This document shows positions 6,481 through 15,082 of a DNA stretch of 20,577 nt, one piece after another. Numbering within the stretch: the stretch's first letter is position 1; every line of letters begins with the position of its first letter. A model generated the notes under the pieces. That model made no database searches and was not told where the DNA came from. It saw only the letters and a program-made list of their open reading frames with translations. Source of the stretch: CAIODY01 sp041192505 (GTDB taxonomy: Bacteria > Bacteroidota > Bacteroidia > Chitinophagales > CAIODY01); the NCBI GenBank assembly GCA_041192505.1, contig JBEEMV010000226.1, positions 1 through 20,577 of the forward strand, written 5' to 3'. The position numbers and the translations under genes are program-made.

Positions 6481-7368
6481 TTATCTTTTTTCTAATTCCT
6501 TAGCTTCTAAACTTAAAGTGGCATGAGGAACAGCACGTAATCTTTCTTTTGATATTAACTTACCCGTAATACGACAAATACCATATGTTTTATTATCAAT
6601 TCGCATTAATGCTTTTTCTAAATGACCTATAAAAGTACCTAATCGAGTAGCCATTTGGTTTAAATATTCACGTTCTAATGTACCAGCGCCATCCTCCATT
6701 CCACCAAATCTATTTTCAGTATCAGCAGTAGAATTTTCAGACGATTTAGTAATCTGCTCCTGAATATAATGCAACTCCTCTTTAGATTTTTGCATTTTAT
6801 CTGTAATCAAATCTCTAAATTCACTTAATTCATTATCGGGATATCTTGTTCTTGTTAAATCAACCGTTGAACGCTTTAAAGGTTGAGGCCCAACTTTTCT
6901 AAATATTGGCAACTTCAATTCTGGAATAGGCGTATTATCAATCGGACGTTTTGAGGGTTTTTCAGCCTTCACTTTACTTACTTTACTCATATTTTTTGTT
7001 TCTTTTTTAGAAACAACCGCTTTTACTTTTTCAACCTTTACTGGTTCTACCTTTTTAATTGGCTTAGCAGCTGGTTTTACAGCTTTTTTAGTCACCGGTT
7101 TCGGAGCAATTTTTTTAGCTACTGGTTTCGGTGCAGCTTTTTTAACTACAGCCTTTTTAGCAGCAGGTTTTATTACTTTTGCTTTTGCAATTGGTTTAAC
7201 AGCTTTTTTTACCGCAGGTTTAGAAGCAACTTTCTTTACCACTGGTTTTTTAGCAGCAGGTTTTGCAGCCTTCACTACTTTTTTAGCAGCAGGTTTAACA
7301 ACTTTTTTAGGAGTTGGTTTGCTTTGTTTTACCGGAGCTTTCTTTTTCGGTGCTGGTTTTTTTGCCAT
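6481..7368 (-). CDS. TraR/DksA-family protein with a histone H1-like Lys/Ala/Pro-rich tail
   Basis: Numbered from the GTG at 7371, the frame is 296 aa; the preferred start is the ATG one codon later (7368), giving MAKKPAPKKK. Residues 1-126 are almost only Lys, Ala, Pro and Val in KPAAKK, KPVAKK and KKAVKP units, like histone H1 or AlgP tails. The rest has a helical hairpin (about 180-260) and a C-terminal block YGICRITGKLISKERLRAVPH of the TraR/DksA zinc-finger fold. Only one of the usual four Cys remains (Cys266), with His283 near the end of the block, so zinc binding is doubtful. DksA relatives act on RNA polymerase through its secondary channel; the tail suggests added DNA or RNA binding (inference). 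It lies 6 nt after the ileS stop and is co-transcribed. An in-frame Met128 could start a tail-less form. Confidence 0.88.
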   Translation of the reverse strand: MAKKPAPKKKAPVKQSKPTPKKVVKPAAKKVVKAAKPAAKKPVVKKVASKPAVKKAVKPIAKAKVIKPAAKKAVVKKAAPKPVAKKIAPKPVTKKAVKPAAKPIKKVEPVKVEKVKAVVSKKETKNMSKVSKVKAEKPSKRPIDNTPIPELKLPIFRKVGPQPLKRSTVDLTRTRYPDNELSEFRDLITDKMQKSKEELHYIQEQITKSSENSTADTENRFGGMEDGAGTLEREYLNQMATRLGTFIGHLEKALMRIDNKTYGICRITGKLISKERLRAVPHATLSLEAKELEKR

Positions 7369-7374
7369 CACTAT

Positions 7375-10300
7375 TTAATTTAAATGGTGAACAATAATTT
7401 TTAGCGGCTGTTCGTTGATTTCGATACTTGCATCTGACATCATATTAATCTTTAAATCAATATTTTCCGCCAAAATTTCGGCGCAAATATAATCTTTATA
7501 TTCATCTATTGCATTTTTTATTAAAGTATTTTCTTCTAACGTAACGTTAATCCTATCTGTAATGTTAAAATTACTCTCTTTTCTTATCTTCTGAATTTGG
7601 TTTACCAACTCACGAGCAATCCCCTCATTTTCAAGCTGTTGTGTTAGGTTTGTATCTAATGCAACAGTTAAAATTCCTTTGTTTGCTACTTGCCAACCTG
7701 GAATATCTTCAGCAGTGATTTCAACGTCTGCCAATGCAATTTGAAATTTTGAATCTGCAATTTGCAATTCAATTAAACCAGTTTTTTCAATTTCCGAAAT
7801 TTGATGTTGGCTGAAATTTGCAATTTGTGCAGCACCTTCTTTCATCTGTTTGCCCAACTTTGCGCCAAGCGTTTTAAAATTGGCTTTTATTTTCTTTTTG
7901 ATGATGCCTTCGGTTTCAGTTATCATTTCTAATTCTTTCACATTCACTTCACTCAAAATCAAGTCCTGAACTTTTGTTAATTGATGTTTGAAATCATCAC
8001 TTAAAACAGGCACAATAATTTTTTGCAACGGCTGACGAACTTTGATGTTTACCTTTTTACGAAGCGATAAAACCAATGAAGAAATATCTTGTGCCATTTG
8101 CATTCGTTCTTCTAATGCAGCATCAATGCAACTTTCATCCACTTTTGGAAAATCAGATAAATGAACTGAATCGATTTTTATTCTTCCAGTAGCATCATTC
8201 AAATTCTTAAACAACCATTCTGCAAAAAATGGCGCAACAGGACTCATTAATTGACTCAAAGTTTCTAAGCAAGTATAAAGTGTTTGATAAGCCGCAATTT
8301 TATCTTGCTCGTATTCGCCTTTCCAAAAACGGCGGCGACACAATCGAATATACCAATTGCTAAAATGCTCATCCACAAATTCCTGAATTGCCCGAGCAGC
8401 CTTGGTTGGCTCGTATTCATCATAAGCTGTTTTCACTTCTTTAATTAAAGAGTTCAATAAAGAAATTATCCAACGGTCAATTTCTGGTCGTTCGTTTAAA
8501 GGCACTTCATCCTCCGCATAGCTGAATCCATCTACATTTGCGTACAAAGCAAAAAATCCGTAGGTATTATACAATGTGCCGAAAAATTTTCTTCGGGTTT
8601 CATCAATACCATTGAAATCGAATTTCAGATTGTCCCAAGGATTCGCATTTTCAACCATGTACCAACGAATAGCATCGGCACCATATTTCGGAATAGCTTC
8701 AAACGGGTCAACAGCATTGCCTAAGCGTTTGCTCATTTTCTCCCCATTTTTATCTAAAACCAAACCATTGCTGATAACGTTTTTATAAGCAACGCCCGGA
8801 AATTTTTCGGGGTCAATTTCATGCAACATTACTGCTATGGCATGTAATGTATAAAACCAACCACGGGTTTGGTCAACGCCTTCGGCAATAAAATCGGCAG
8901 GATAATTTTTACTAAAAGTTGAATTGTTTTCAAATGGATAATGCCACTGTGCAAGCGGCATTGCGCCACTATCAAACCACACATCAATCAAATCGCTTTC
9001 ACGTTTCATGGGCTTGCCAGATGCAGAAACTAAAGTCAATCCATCAACAAATGGTTTATGCAAATCCATTTTTGATTTCAATTCTTCCATTGATTTTTTT
9101 TCAAACCCTACAGCAATTGATTTCTCAATTTCAGCATATAATTCTTCCAAACTTCCAATCACAATTTCTTCAGTGCCATCTTCGGTTCTCCAAATTGGTA
9201 AAGGTGTGCCCCAAAATCTACTTCTGCTCAAATTCCAATCATTCGCATTTTCTAACCAATTGCCAAAACGCCCAACACCAGTGGCTTCTGGCTTCCAATT
9301 AATGGTTTTATTCATCGCCACCATTTTCTCTTTCACTTTGGTTACGGCAATAAACCAACTATCCAACGGATAATAAATCACAGGTTTATCGGTGCGCCAG
9401 CAGTGTGGGTAGCTATGTTCGTAGTTTTCTTTTTTGAATAATTTTCCTTCTTCTTGCAATTTCAAAACGATTCGAGTATCCACACTCAAATAGCTTTTCA
9501 ATTCTTTCACTTTTCCTGCCGCTTCTAAAATTTGTTTCTGCTTCGCAAATTCATTTTTCTTTTCGTCATCAGTTAAATAAGCCTCTTTAATAAACTCTTC
9601 GCCAAAAAGATAAACGCCGTCATTTATGCCCGATAAAAATTTGCCACGTTTGTCCACCATCGTTAAAGCACCAATGTTATTTTGTTTGGCAACACGAAAA
9701 TCATCAGCACCAAAACTTGGTGCAATGTGCACGATTCCTGTTCCATCTTCGGTGGTTACAAAGTTGTCGCAAATCACTCTCCATGCATCATTTGGGCCTT
9801 CTAAGTTAGCTTTTGTATTGGCTTCAAACGGCAATAATTGTTCGTAGCAGATGCCTTCTAAATCTTTGCCTTTAAATTCTGAAATGATTTTCCAAGGAAT
9901 AATTTTATCGCCAATTTTATAATTTGCAAAATCAATATTTTCTCCTTCTGCTTTGAAATGTTTTAGCAATAAAAGTTTCGCTAAAACAACTTTTATTTTT
10001 TCGTGTGAATGCGAATTTATTGTTTCTACCAAAACATAATCAATCTTCTCACCCACAGCCAAAGCTGTGTTAGATGGCAGCGTCCAAGGTGTTGTTGTCC
10101 ATGCTAAAAAGTATGCGCCTTCCAATTCTGCAACTTTTAAATTTTCATTTTTGATTTTAAATTGAGCAACCGCAGTGGTGTCTTTTACATCCCGATAACA
10201 ACCTGGTTGATTCAATTCATGACTGCTCAAACCCGTGCCAGCAGCAGGACTGTAAGGTTGAATGGTTAAGCCTTTGTATAAAAATCCTTTATTGTAAAAT

Positions 10301-10800
10301 TGTTTCAGTATCCACCACAACGATTCGATGTAAGTATTTTCGTAAGTGATGTACGGCTGCGTCATATCCACCCAATAGCCCATCATTCGGGTTACTTCTT
10401 CCCATTTATCCTGATATTTCATCACCTCTTCACGGCATTTTTTGTTGTATTCTTCTACCGTTATTTTTTTGCCAATATCTTCTTTTGTAATTCCTAAACT
10501 CTTTTCCACACTCAATTCTACAGGCAAGCCATGTGTATCCCAACCAGCTTTGCGATGAACTTGTTTTCCATTCATGGTTTGATACCGACAAAAAATATCT
10601 TTAATCGTTCGAGCCATAACGTGATGAATGCCCGGCATGCCATTAGCACTCGGCGGACCTTCGTAAAACACGAATGATTCAGCACCTTCACGTTGTGAAA
10701 TACTGCGTTCAAAAATTTTATTTTCTAACCAAAACGATAAAATGTTTTTATCAATTTCGGGTAAGGAAAGTTGCTTATGTTCGGGATATCTTTTTGTCAT
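7375..10800 (-). CDS. ileS: Isoleucyl-tRNA synthetase, long type with GIHH signature
   Basis: The 1141-aa class I synthetase charges tRNA-Ile. The ATP-site signature is GPPSANGMPGIHH (48-60), so the usual HxGH reads GIHH. Next is GWDTHGLPVE (86-95). The editing domain spans roughly 190-400, with TTTPWTLPSNTA (235-246) and TGIVHIAPSFGADD (354-367). The catalytic-core blocks SRSRFWGTPLPIW (525-537), DVWFDSG (606-612), EGVDQTRGWFYTLH and KMSKR (688-692) are intact. The length, the large C-terminal region and the absence of the C-terminal zinc finger of the short bacterial type place it with the eukaryote-like IleRS2 group. The ATG at 10800 is preceded by a 130-nt gap. It leads an operon with the DksA-like gene. 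Confidence 0.98.
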   Translation of the reverse strand: MTKRYPEHKQLSLPEIDKNILSFWLENKIFERSISQREGAESFVFYEGPPSANGMPGIHHVMARTIKDIFCRYQTMNGKQVHRKAGWDTHGLPVELSVEKSLGITKEDIGKKITVEEYNKKCREEVMKYQDKWEEVTRMMGYWVDMTQPYITYENTYIESLWWILKQFYNKGFLYKGLTIQPYSPAAGTGLSSHELNQPGCYRDVKDTTAVAQFKIKNENLKVAELEGAYFLAWTTTPWTLPSNTALAVGEKIDYVLVETINSHSHEKIKVVLAKLLLLKHFKAEGENIDFANYKIGDKIIPWKIISEFKGKDLEGICYEQLLPFEANTKANLEGPNDAWRVICDNFVTTEDGTGIVHIAPSFGADDFRVAKQNNIGALTMVDKRGKFLSGINDGVYLFGEEFIKEAYLTDDEKKNEFAKQKQILEAAGKVKELKSYLSVDTRIVLKLQEEGKLFKKENYEHSYPHCWRTDKPVIYYPLDSWFIAVTKVKEKMVAMNKTINWKPEATGVGRFGNWLENANDWNLSRSRFWGTPLPIWRTEDGTEEIVIGSLEELYAEIEKSIAVGFEKKSMEELKSKMDLHKPFVDGLTLVSASGKPMKRESDLIDVWFDSGAMPLAQWHYPFENNSTFSKNYPADFIAEGVDQTRGWFYTLHAIAVMLHEIDPEKFPGVAYKNVISNGLVLDKNGEKMSKRLGNAVDPFEAIPKYGADAIRWYMVENANPWDNLKFDFNGIDETRRKFFGTLYNTYGFFALYANVDGFSYAEDEVPLNERPEIDRWIISLLNSLIKEVKTAYDEYEPTKAARAIQEFVDEHFSNWYIRLCRRRFWKGEYEQDKIAAYQTLYTCLETLSQLMSPVAPFFAEWLFKNLNDATGRIKIDSVHLSDFPKVDESCIDAALEERMQMAQDISSLVLSLRKKVNIKVRQPLQKIIVPVLSDDFKHQLTKVQDLILSEVNVKELEMITETEGIIKKKIKANFKTLGAKLGKQMKEGAAQIANFSQHQISEIEKTGLIELQIADSKFQIALADVEITAEDIPGWQVANKGILTVALDTNLTQQLENEGIARELVNQIQKIRKESNFNITDRINVTLEENTLIKNAIDEYKDYICAEILAENIDLKINMMSDASIEINEQPLKIIVHHLN

Positions 10801-10959
10801 TTGTAAAAGGTCGTTTTAATTTAAATTCTTATTAAAGTATCTGTCTTTTTTCTACAAGCCAATCAATAACAAGTATAATAAAATAACGGTTAAAAATTTG
10901 AGGTGCGAAAATAAGAAAATAAGTATTGATATTTGAATTTTATAATTACTACTAAATAC

Positions 10960-10967
10960 TATTTTTG
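10960..10967 (+). promoter_or_regulatory. -7 promoter box almost touching the MBL-fold hydrolase start
   Basis: TATTTTTG followed by CT matches TAnnTTTG. Only four bases separate its final G from the ATG at 10972. With the usual distance from this element to the transcript start, the mRNA would begin at or within a base or two of the ATG. Confidence 0.5.
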
Positions 10968-10971
10968 CTAC

Positions 10972-11823
10972 ATGAAATTACACGTAATAGAAACAGGTAC
11001 TTTTAAATTGGATGGTGGAGCAATGTTTGGCGTTGTACCCAAAAAACTGTGGAAAAATGTAGTGCCTGCCGATGAAAACAACCTTTGTACATGGGCTTTA
11101 CGTTGTTTATTAGTTGAAATTGATAACCGAAAAATATTGATTGATTGTGGTTTAGGCGACAAACAAGATGCAAGATTTTTTAATTTTTACGAACCTACTT
11201 ATCAGCATACTTTGCATCAAGAATTGCAAAAAATAAATATTTCGGCAAATGATATTACAGATGTTTTTTTAACCCATCTTCATTTTGACCATTGCGGTGG
11301 TGCTATTATAAAAAATGTTGATGGTAAATTATTGCCAGCCTTTCCTAATGCCATTTATTGGAGCAACGAAGCACATTGGAAATGGGCTACAGTGCCCAAC
11401 AATCGTGAAAAAGCAAGTTTTTTAAAAGAGAATATTTTACCCATTCAAGAAAGCGGATTATTGAAATTTATACCTATCGAAAAAGATGTGGAATTGTATA
11501 AAGGATTTAAAATAAAATTTGCATACGGGCATACTGAAGCCATGATGCTTCCACAATTAGAAATAGGAAATAAAACAATAGTTTATACTGCCGATTTAAT
11601 ACCCTCGGCTGCTCATATACCTTTACCATACATTATGGGCTATGATATGCGCCCATTGGTAACTTTACAAGAGAAAGAAGTGTTTTTAAAAGAAGCCGTT
11701 GAAAAAAATTATACTCTATTTTTCGAACACGATAACCAAACCGAATGTGCTACGGTAAAACAATCGGAAAAAGGAATTACATTAGATACGAAAATTACTT
11801 TAAAGGAAAGTTTAGGGCTATAA
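10972..11823 (+). CDS. Metallo-beta-lactamase-fold hydrolase
   Basis: The 283-aa protein (from the ATG at 10972) carries the dinuclear zinc site of the MBL fold: HLHFDH (102-107), His187 in AYGHTEA, Asp208 in YTADLIP and His253 in FEHD. ILIDCGLGD (55-63) is the conserved strand-turn before the active site. The length and the N-terminal GTFKLDGGAMFGVVPK pattern resemble the AHL lactonase/MBL hydrolase branch, but that branch holds many esterases and phosphodiesterases. The substrate is therefore unknown. No signal peptide is present, so it is cytoplasmic. A TTG at 10933 would add 13 residues, but it precedes the promoter box, so the ATG is preferred. Its stop is 3 nt from that of convergent zapA. 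Confidence 0.9.
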   Translation: MKLHVIETGTFKLDGGAMFGVVPKKLWKNVVPADENNLCTWALRCLLVEIDNRKILIDCGLGDKQDARFFNFYEPTYQHTLHQELQKINISANDITDVFLTHLHFDHCGGAIIKNVDGKLLPAFPNAIYWSNEAHWKWATVPNNREKASFLKENILPIQESGLLKFIPIEKDVELYKGFKIKFAYGHTEAMMLPQLEIGNKTIVYTADLIPSAAHIPLPYIMGYDMRPLVTLQEKEVFLKEAVEKNYTLFFEHDNQTECATVKQSEKGITLDTKITLKESLGL

Positions 11824-11826
11824 ATT

Positions 11827-12108
11827 TCAACCTAATAGGTTATCTAAATCTGTATTTATTTTAGTAAGTGTTGCCGAAAAATCAACATCAATTGTTGAAC
11901 TATTGGTTGCTTTATCTTCATTCATTTGTATTAGTAAATACATGGCCATATAATCTTGCATATCCCGTCCATCATACTTATTCATCAACTCTTTTAACTG
12001 CTGATTAATTTTAATAGCTGCATTTTTTATTTTTTCTTCATCAACTGCTTTTATCTTTAATGGATAATCACGATCGGCTATTTTTATTGAAATATTTATT
12101 TGGCTCAT
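11827..12108 (-). CDS. zapA: Cell division protein ZapA
   Basis: The 93-aa protein begins SQINISIKIADRDYPLKIKAVDEEKIKNAA, the beta-hairpin-plus-helix N-terminal domain of ZapA. It continues with helical KINQQLKELMNKY and DYMAMYLLIQMN, the start of the coiled-coil stalk. ZapA tetramers crosslink FtsZ filaments at the division ring. The length is normal for the family. It starts 30 nt after the stop of the SprE/PorW-like gene on the same strand and may be co-transcribed with it. It ends 3 nt from the convergent MBL-fold gene, with no room for a separate terminator. Confidence 0.85.
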   Translation of the reverse strand: MSQINISIKIADRDYPLKIKAVDEEKIKNAAIKINQQLKELMNKYDGRDMQDYMAMYLLIQMNEDKATNSSTIDVDFSATLTKINTDLDNLLG

Positions 12109-12138
12109 AGTAGGTTTTTCTACATCAATATTGACGAA

Positions 12139-14976
12139 TTATTTATTATATTTTTCTTCATAAAAATTTCGATACTCTTCTACATCGCCACTTTTTTGAA
12201 GTTTCGAATAATTATCAAGCGATATTACTACCACTTGGTAATCATCGGGTGTAAGCGGTTTAAATAAATTATTTTTTGCATCAATTTCATCATTATAATC
12301 CATCGCATCTTGTGCATTTTTAAATGGTCTAATAATACATAATTCGGTGGTAGCATTCATCAATTCTTGCTTCACTTCCATATTATCTAAGCTATGATTT
12401 TGTGAATTATAATTACTTAACTGCCCTATTACTGTGGTATTTTTTGGGCTAATAACATTAAATATTACCAATAAAATATGTTGTTTAAAAGGCTCATAAG
12501 TGTAGGTTTGTTTTTTGCTACTTTCAGCTTTCTCATCTTTCGGTTTTGCATTTCCATCCATTACCGATGAAAGAGAAACCGAGCTATTCTTTTTGGCTTC
12601 AATAGCATTTAATATTTCTTGCGCCCTAATCTTAATATCAGTATTTGGATATTTACCAACTATTTTTTGTAAGGATGCTGTAAACACCGACAAGTCTTGC
12701 GTTTTACCCAAACTTAATGCTTCTAATAAATCAAATTTCGATTTTAATTTATTGTCTTTAAACATCGAATCTGAAGCTCTGCATTTTTCAATTACAGATT
12801 GATAATCGCCATCGGAATAAAGATTATAAGTTCTTTCATAATATTTATTCAAAGCAATTTCCGACGAGCTTGCTTTGGTGGCATATTCAGGATCTTTAAT
12901 TGCTTTTGCAAATTTTGAATTAGGAAAATTATTCAAAATTTTATTTTTATACTTCTCTGCTTTTGCATACTCCTGACTCCTTTCATACAGTAAATACAAA
13001 TTATAATAACACTCTTGTTCGTATTTGTTTTTAGGATATCTATCTAATAATTTTTCAAAAGTTTCAGCACTTTTTTTATTGTTATTAAGCTTCGATTTAT
13101 AAATATTGGCTAAATCAAAATAGGCATTAATAATTCTTTTATCCGATTCTTCTTTGCCTTCGGGGGTGGTAGGTATATCTGCCAAAGCTCTTTCTAATTC
13201 TGTAGTTGGGGCTTTACTATCCTTACTTTTCATTTTAGGGTCTTCGGTTTTTTCATCATCTTTATCTTTGCTTCCATCACCCGAATTAGCAACCGATTGT
13301 TTATTATTTCTGCGCCAATTATCAGCTAAAGTTCTGTTGCCCCATTTTCGTACAAAATCGTTAAAGCCGCTTGCTTTTAATGATGAATTATAAAAATACC
13401 AAACTGCTGCATCATCATTTTGTCCGTTTTGTTTATTATCAGCATTTGCTTGCTGCCTTGTCATTTTATCTAATGAATCATTTAATTCTTTTCTGTGTTT
13501 AGATTCAATCATTCTACTCACTTTTTTTTCTAAAGCCATTGGATTCATCATAGCTAATTTTTGTAAGCTATCTTCTTTCTGAATAATTCTGATTTTTGCC
13601 ACCACATTATCTAATACATCTTTTCTTTCTTTTACAATCGGAAAATCAATATGGCTTGAGCTAAGGTAATGCAATGTGCTATCATAGCGGTTTCGAGCCA
13701 ATATGTACTGCGATTTATTATAATAAATATCTGCCAATAATTCAAATGATAATCCTTTTTGAGTAGCATTAATGGTGCTATAAAAAACAGAATTTTTTAA
13801 ATCGGCAATGGCTTGTTTTTCGTTTTTATTTTTTAACTCAAGTTTTGCCAACATGTAATACACTTCATCCCAATAATCTTTAAATCGTTTGTCGGCAAGC
13901 ATTCCGTTTAAATAACTTCTAACTTCGTTGGGTGGTGCATTTTCCATCGAGCTATACAGTTCAACAATTTTTTTTCGGGCATTAAAATCCATTACAAAAT
14001 CGGGCTTCAATGCCAACACTTCCTTATAACTTTTTATGGCATTAAGTTTACTACCCGATGCCTCTTTTACTTGTGCGGTTATAAATGTATATCGGGTTAC
14101 TAAATTTTTATCTTTAGTAAGTTTAATGGCTTCATTTAATTGAGGCACAGCCCGTTTATAATCTTTATTTTTTATATACAAATAAGCATGCAGTATTTTT
14201 AATTCATCTTTTAATTTTAATGGAAACCCTTTTCTCGATTCAACTTCAGCCATTACTGCATCGGCTTCGTTGTATTTTTCCATTTGAATATATGTTTTAA
14301 TTAACCATAGCAAACCTGGATTGGCAATGGGCTGATGAAATATTTTTTTTGTTTCAACAGGTACACCCTTAATGGTTTTAATTTTAAAATGTGTTTGAAT
14401 GTATTGAAACACTTCTAATGCATCGGCATATTCTTTTTTATAATAATAAGCCCTACCCATCATCAAATAGCAATCGGGTTTCCAAACCGATGGTTGATGA
14501 AGCTGAATAGCACTCGACATTTTTTTTATCACTTCATCCATATCGGGCCCTACGGTGCTTACATCGGCTTCATCGGGGTATAATGGTAAAATTTTAGAAT
14601 AATCATCTTGCTGTGATGTTTTTACTTTATCTAAAGCCAAATTCAATTTCAATCTACCATTATAATAAAAATTATATCTAACAGTTACATTGTGATAAAT
14701 CTGCCCAATACTATATCGTTTTCCTTTTCTATTTACTTTGCCGCTGCCATCATCTTTGCCAATAGTTTCATCCTCTACTTTAGTGGTGGTGGATTCTTTA
14801 CCAGCAGCAGCATTGCTTTTAGAAGCAACAGATGAAGTAGTTTTTTTTGTAGATTGATTCTGCTGAACATGGCTTCCTTTATTCATTTGCGCAGTAGCTA
14901 AATGAATAAAAGAAAGATGCAATACACAAAAAAATGTGAATGCATAAACAATTCTATTTCTGTTATTAAATTTCAA
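12139..14976 (-). CDS. SprE/PorW-like TPR protein of gliding motility and type IX secretion
   Basis: The 945-aa protein has a signal peptide (about 1-30, ending LATAQ). A Ser/Thr/Lys-rich linker follows (about 31-87). Then come YHNVTVRYNFYYNGRLKLN (94-112) and repeated TPR-like helix pairs (about 145-460 and 610-800). A WYFYN...WGNRTLADNWRR block (526-556) leads to a charged low-complexity stretch of Lys/Asp/Glu, and the C-terminal domain ends EEYRNFYEEKY. The YHN...YYN opening and the WGNR..DNWRR block fit SprE/PorW, a periplasmic part of the type IX secretion machinery. Known members are lipoproteins; I see no lipobox Cys here. The start is TTG (14976-14974), with AAAGG a few bases upstream; the next Met (31) lies after the signal peptide. 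zapA follows. Confidence 0.8.
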   Translation of the reverse strand: MKFNNRNRIVYAFTFFCVLHLSFIHLATAQMNKGSHVQQNQSTKKTTSSVASKSNAAAGKESTTTKVEDETIGKDDGSGKVNRKGKRYSIGQIYHNVTVRYNFYYNGRLKLNLALDKVKTSQQDDYSKILPLYPDEADVSTVGPDMDEVIKKMSSAIQLHQPSVWKPDCYLMMGRAYYYKKEYADALEVFQYIQTHFKIKTIKGVPVETKKIFHQPIANPGLLWLIKTYIQMEKYNEADAVMAEVESRKGFPLKLKDELKILHAYLYIKNKDYKRAVPQLNEAIKLTKDKNLVTRYTFITAQVKEASGSKLNAIKSYKEVLALKPDFVMDFNARKKIVELYSSMENAPPNEVRSYLNGMLADKRFKDYWDEVYYMLAKLELKNKNEKQAIADLKNSVFYSTINATQKGLSFELLADIYYNKSQYILARNRYDSTLHYLSSSHIDFPIVKERKDVLDNVVAKIRIIQKEDSLQKLAMMNPMALEKKVSRMIESKHRKELNDSLDKMTRQQANADNKQNGQNDDAAVWYFYNSSLKASGFNDFVRKWGNRTLADNWRRNNKQSVANSGDGSKDKDDEKTEDPKMKSKDSKAPTTELERALADIPTTPEGKEESDKRIINAYFDLANIYKSKLNNNKKSAETFEKLLDRYPKNKYEQECYYNLYLLYERSQEYAKAEKYKNKILNNFPNSKFAKAIKDPEYATKASSSEIALNKYYERTYNLYSDGDYQSVIEKCRASDSMFKDNKLKSKFDLLEALSLGKTQDLSVFTASLQKIVGKYPNTDIKIRAQEILNAIEAKKNSSVSLSSVMDGNAKPKDEKAESSKKQTYTYEPFKQHILLVIFNVISPKNTTVIGQLSNYNSQNHSLDNMEVKQELMNATTELCIIRPFKNAQDAMDYNDEIDAKNNLFKPLTPDDYQVVVISLDNYSKLQKSGDVEEYRNFYEEKYNK

Positions 14977-15035
14977 ATTACCTTTGGAATAAATTTATTA
15001 GATTACTATAGCTATTTATAAAACGTTATTATCAG

Positions 15036-15043
15036 CAAAAATA
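15036..15043 (-). promoter_or_regulatory. -7 promoter box for the SprE/PorW-like gene
   Basis: The minus strand reads TATTTTTG followed by CT, 59 nt before the TTG start at 14976, in the 106-nt divergent gap shared with the M23 peptidase gene. Confidence 0.4.
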
Positions 15044-15082
15044 TTTTATTTTTCGCAAAATAATATTCAAAACAAAACTATT

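Noticed and set aside
7000..7368. Possible CRISPR or tandem repeat from the repeated KPAAKK codons
   Set aside because: The repetition is in protein composition, with irregular unit length and an intact reading frame; no fixed repeat-spacer pattern.
9008..9373. Plus-strand 121-codon frame antisense to ileS
   Set aside because: ileS is strongly supported on the other strand across this stretch; the frame shows no recognisable protein and overlaps another shadow frame.
10801..10971. Searched for a T-box or other riboswitch before ileS
   Set aside because: The 130-nt gap is AT-rich and shows no T-box core or strong hairpin; only a weak TATACTTG match on the minus strand.
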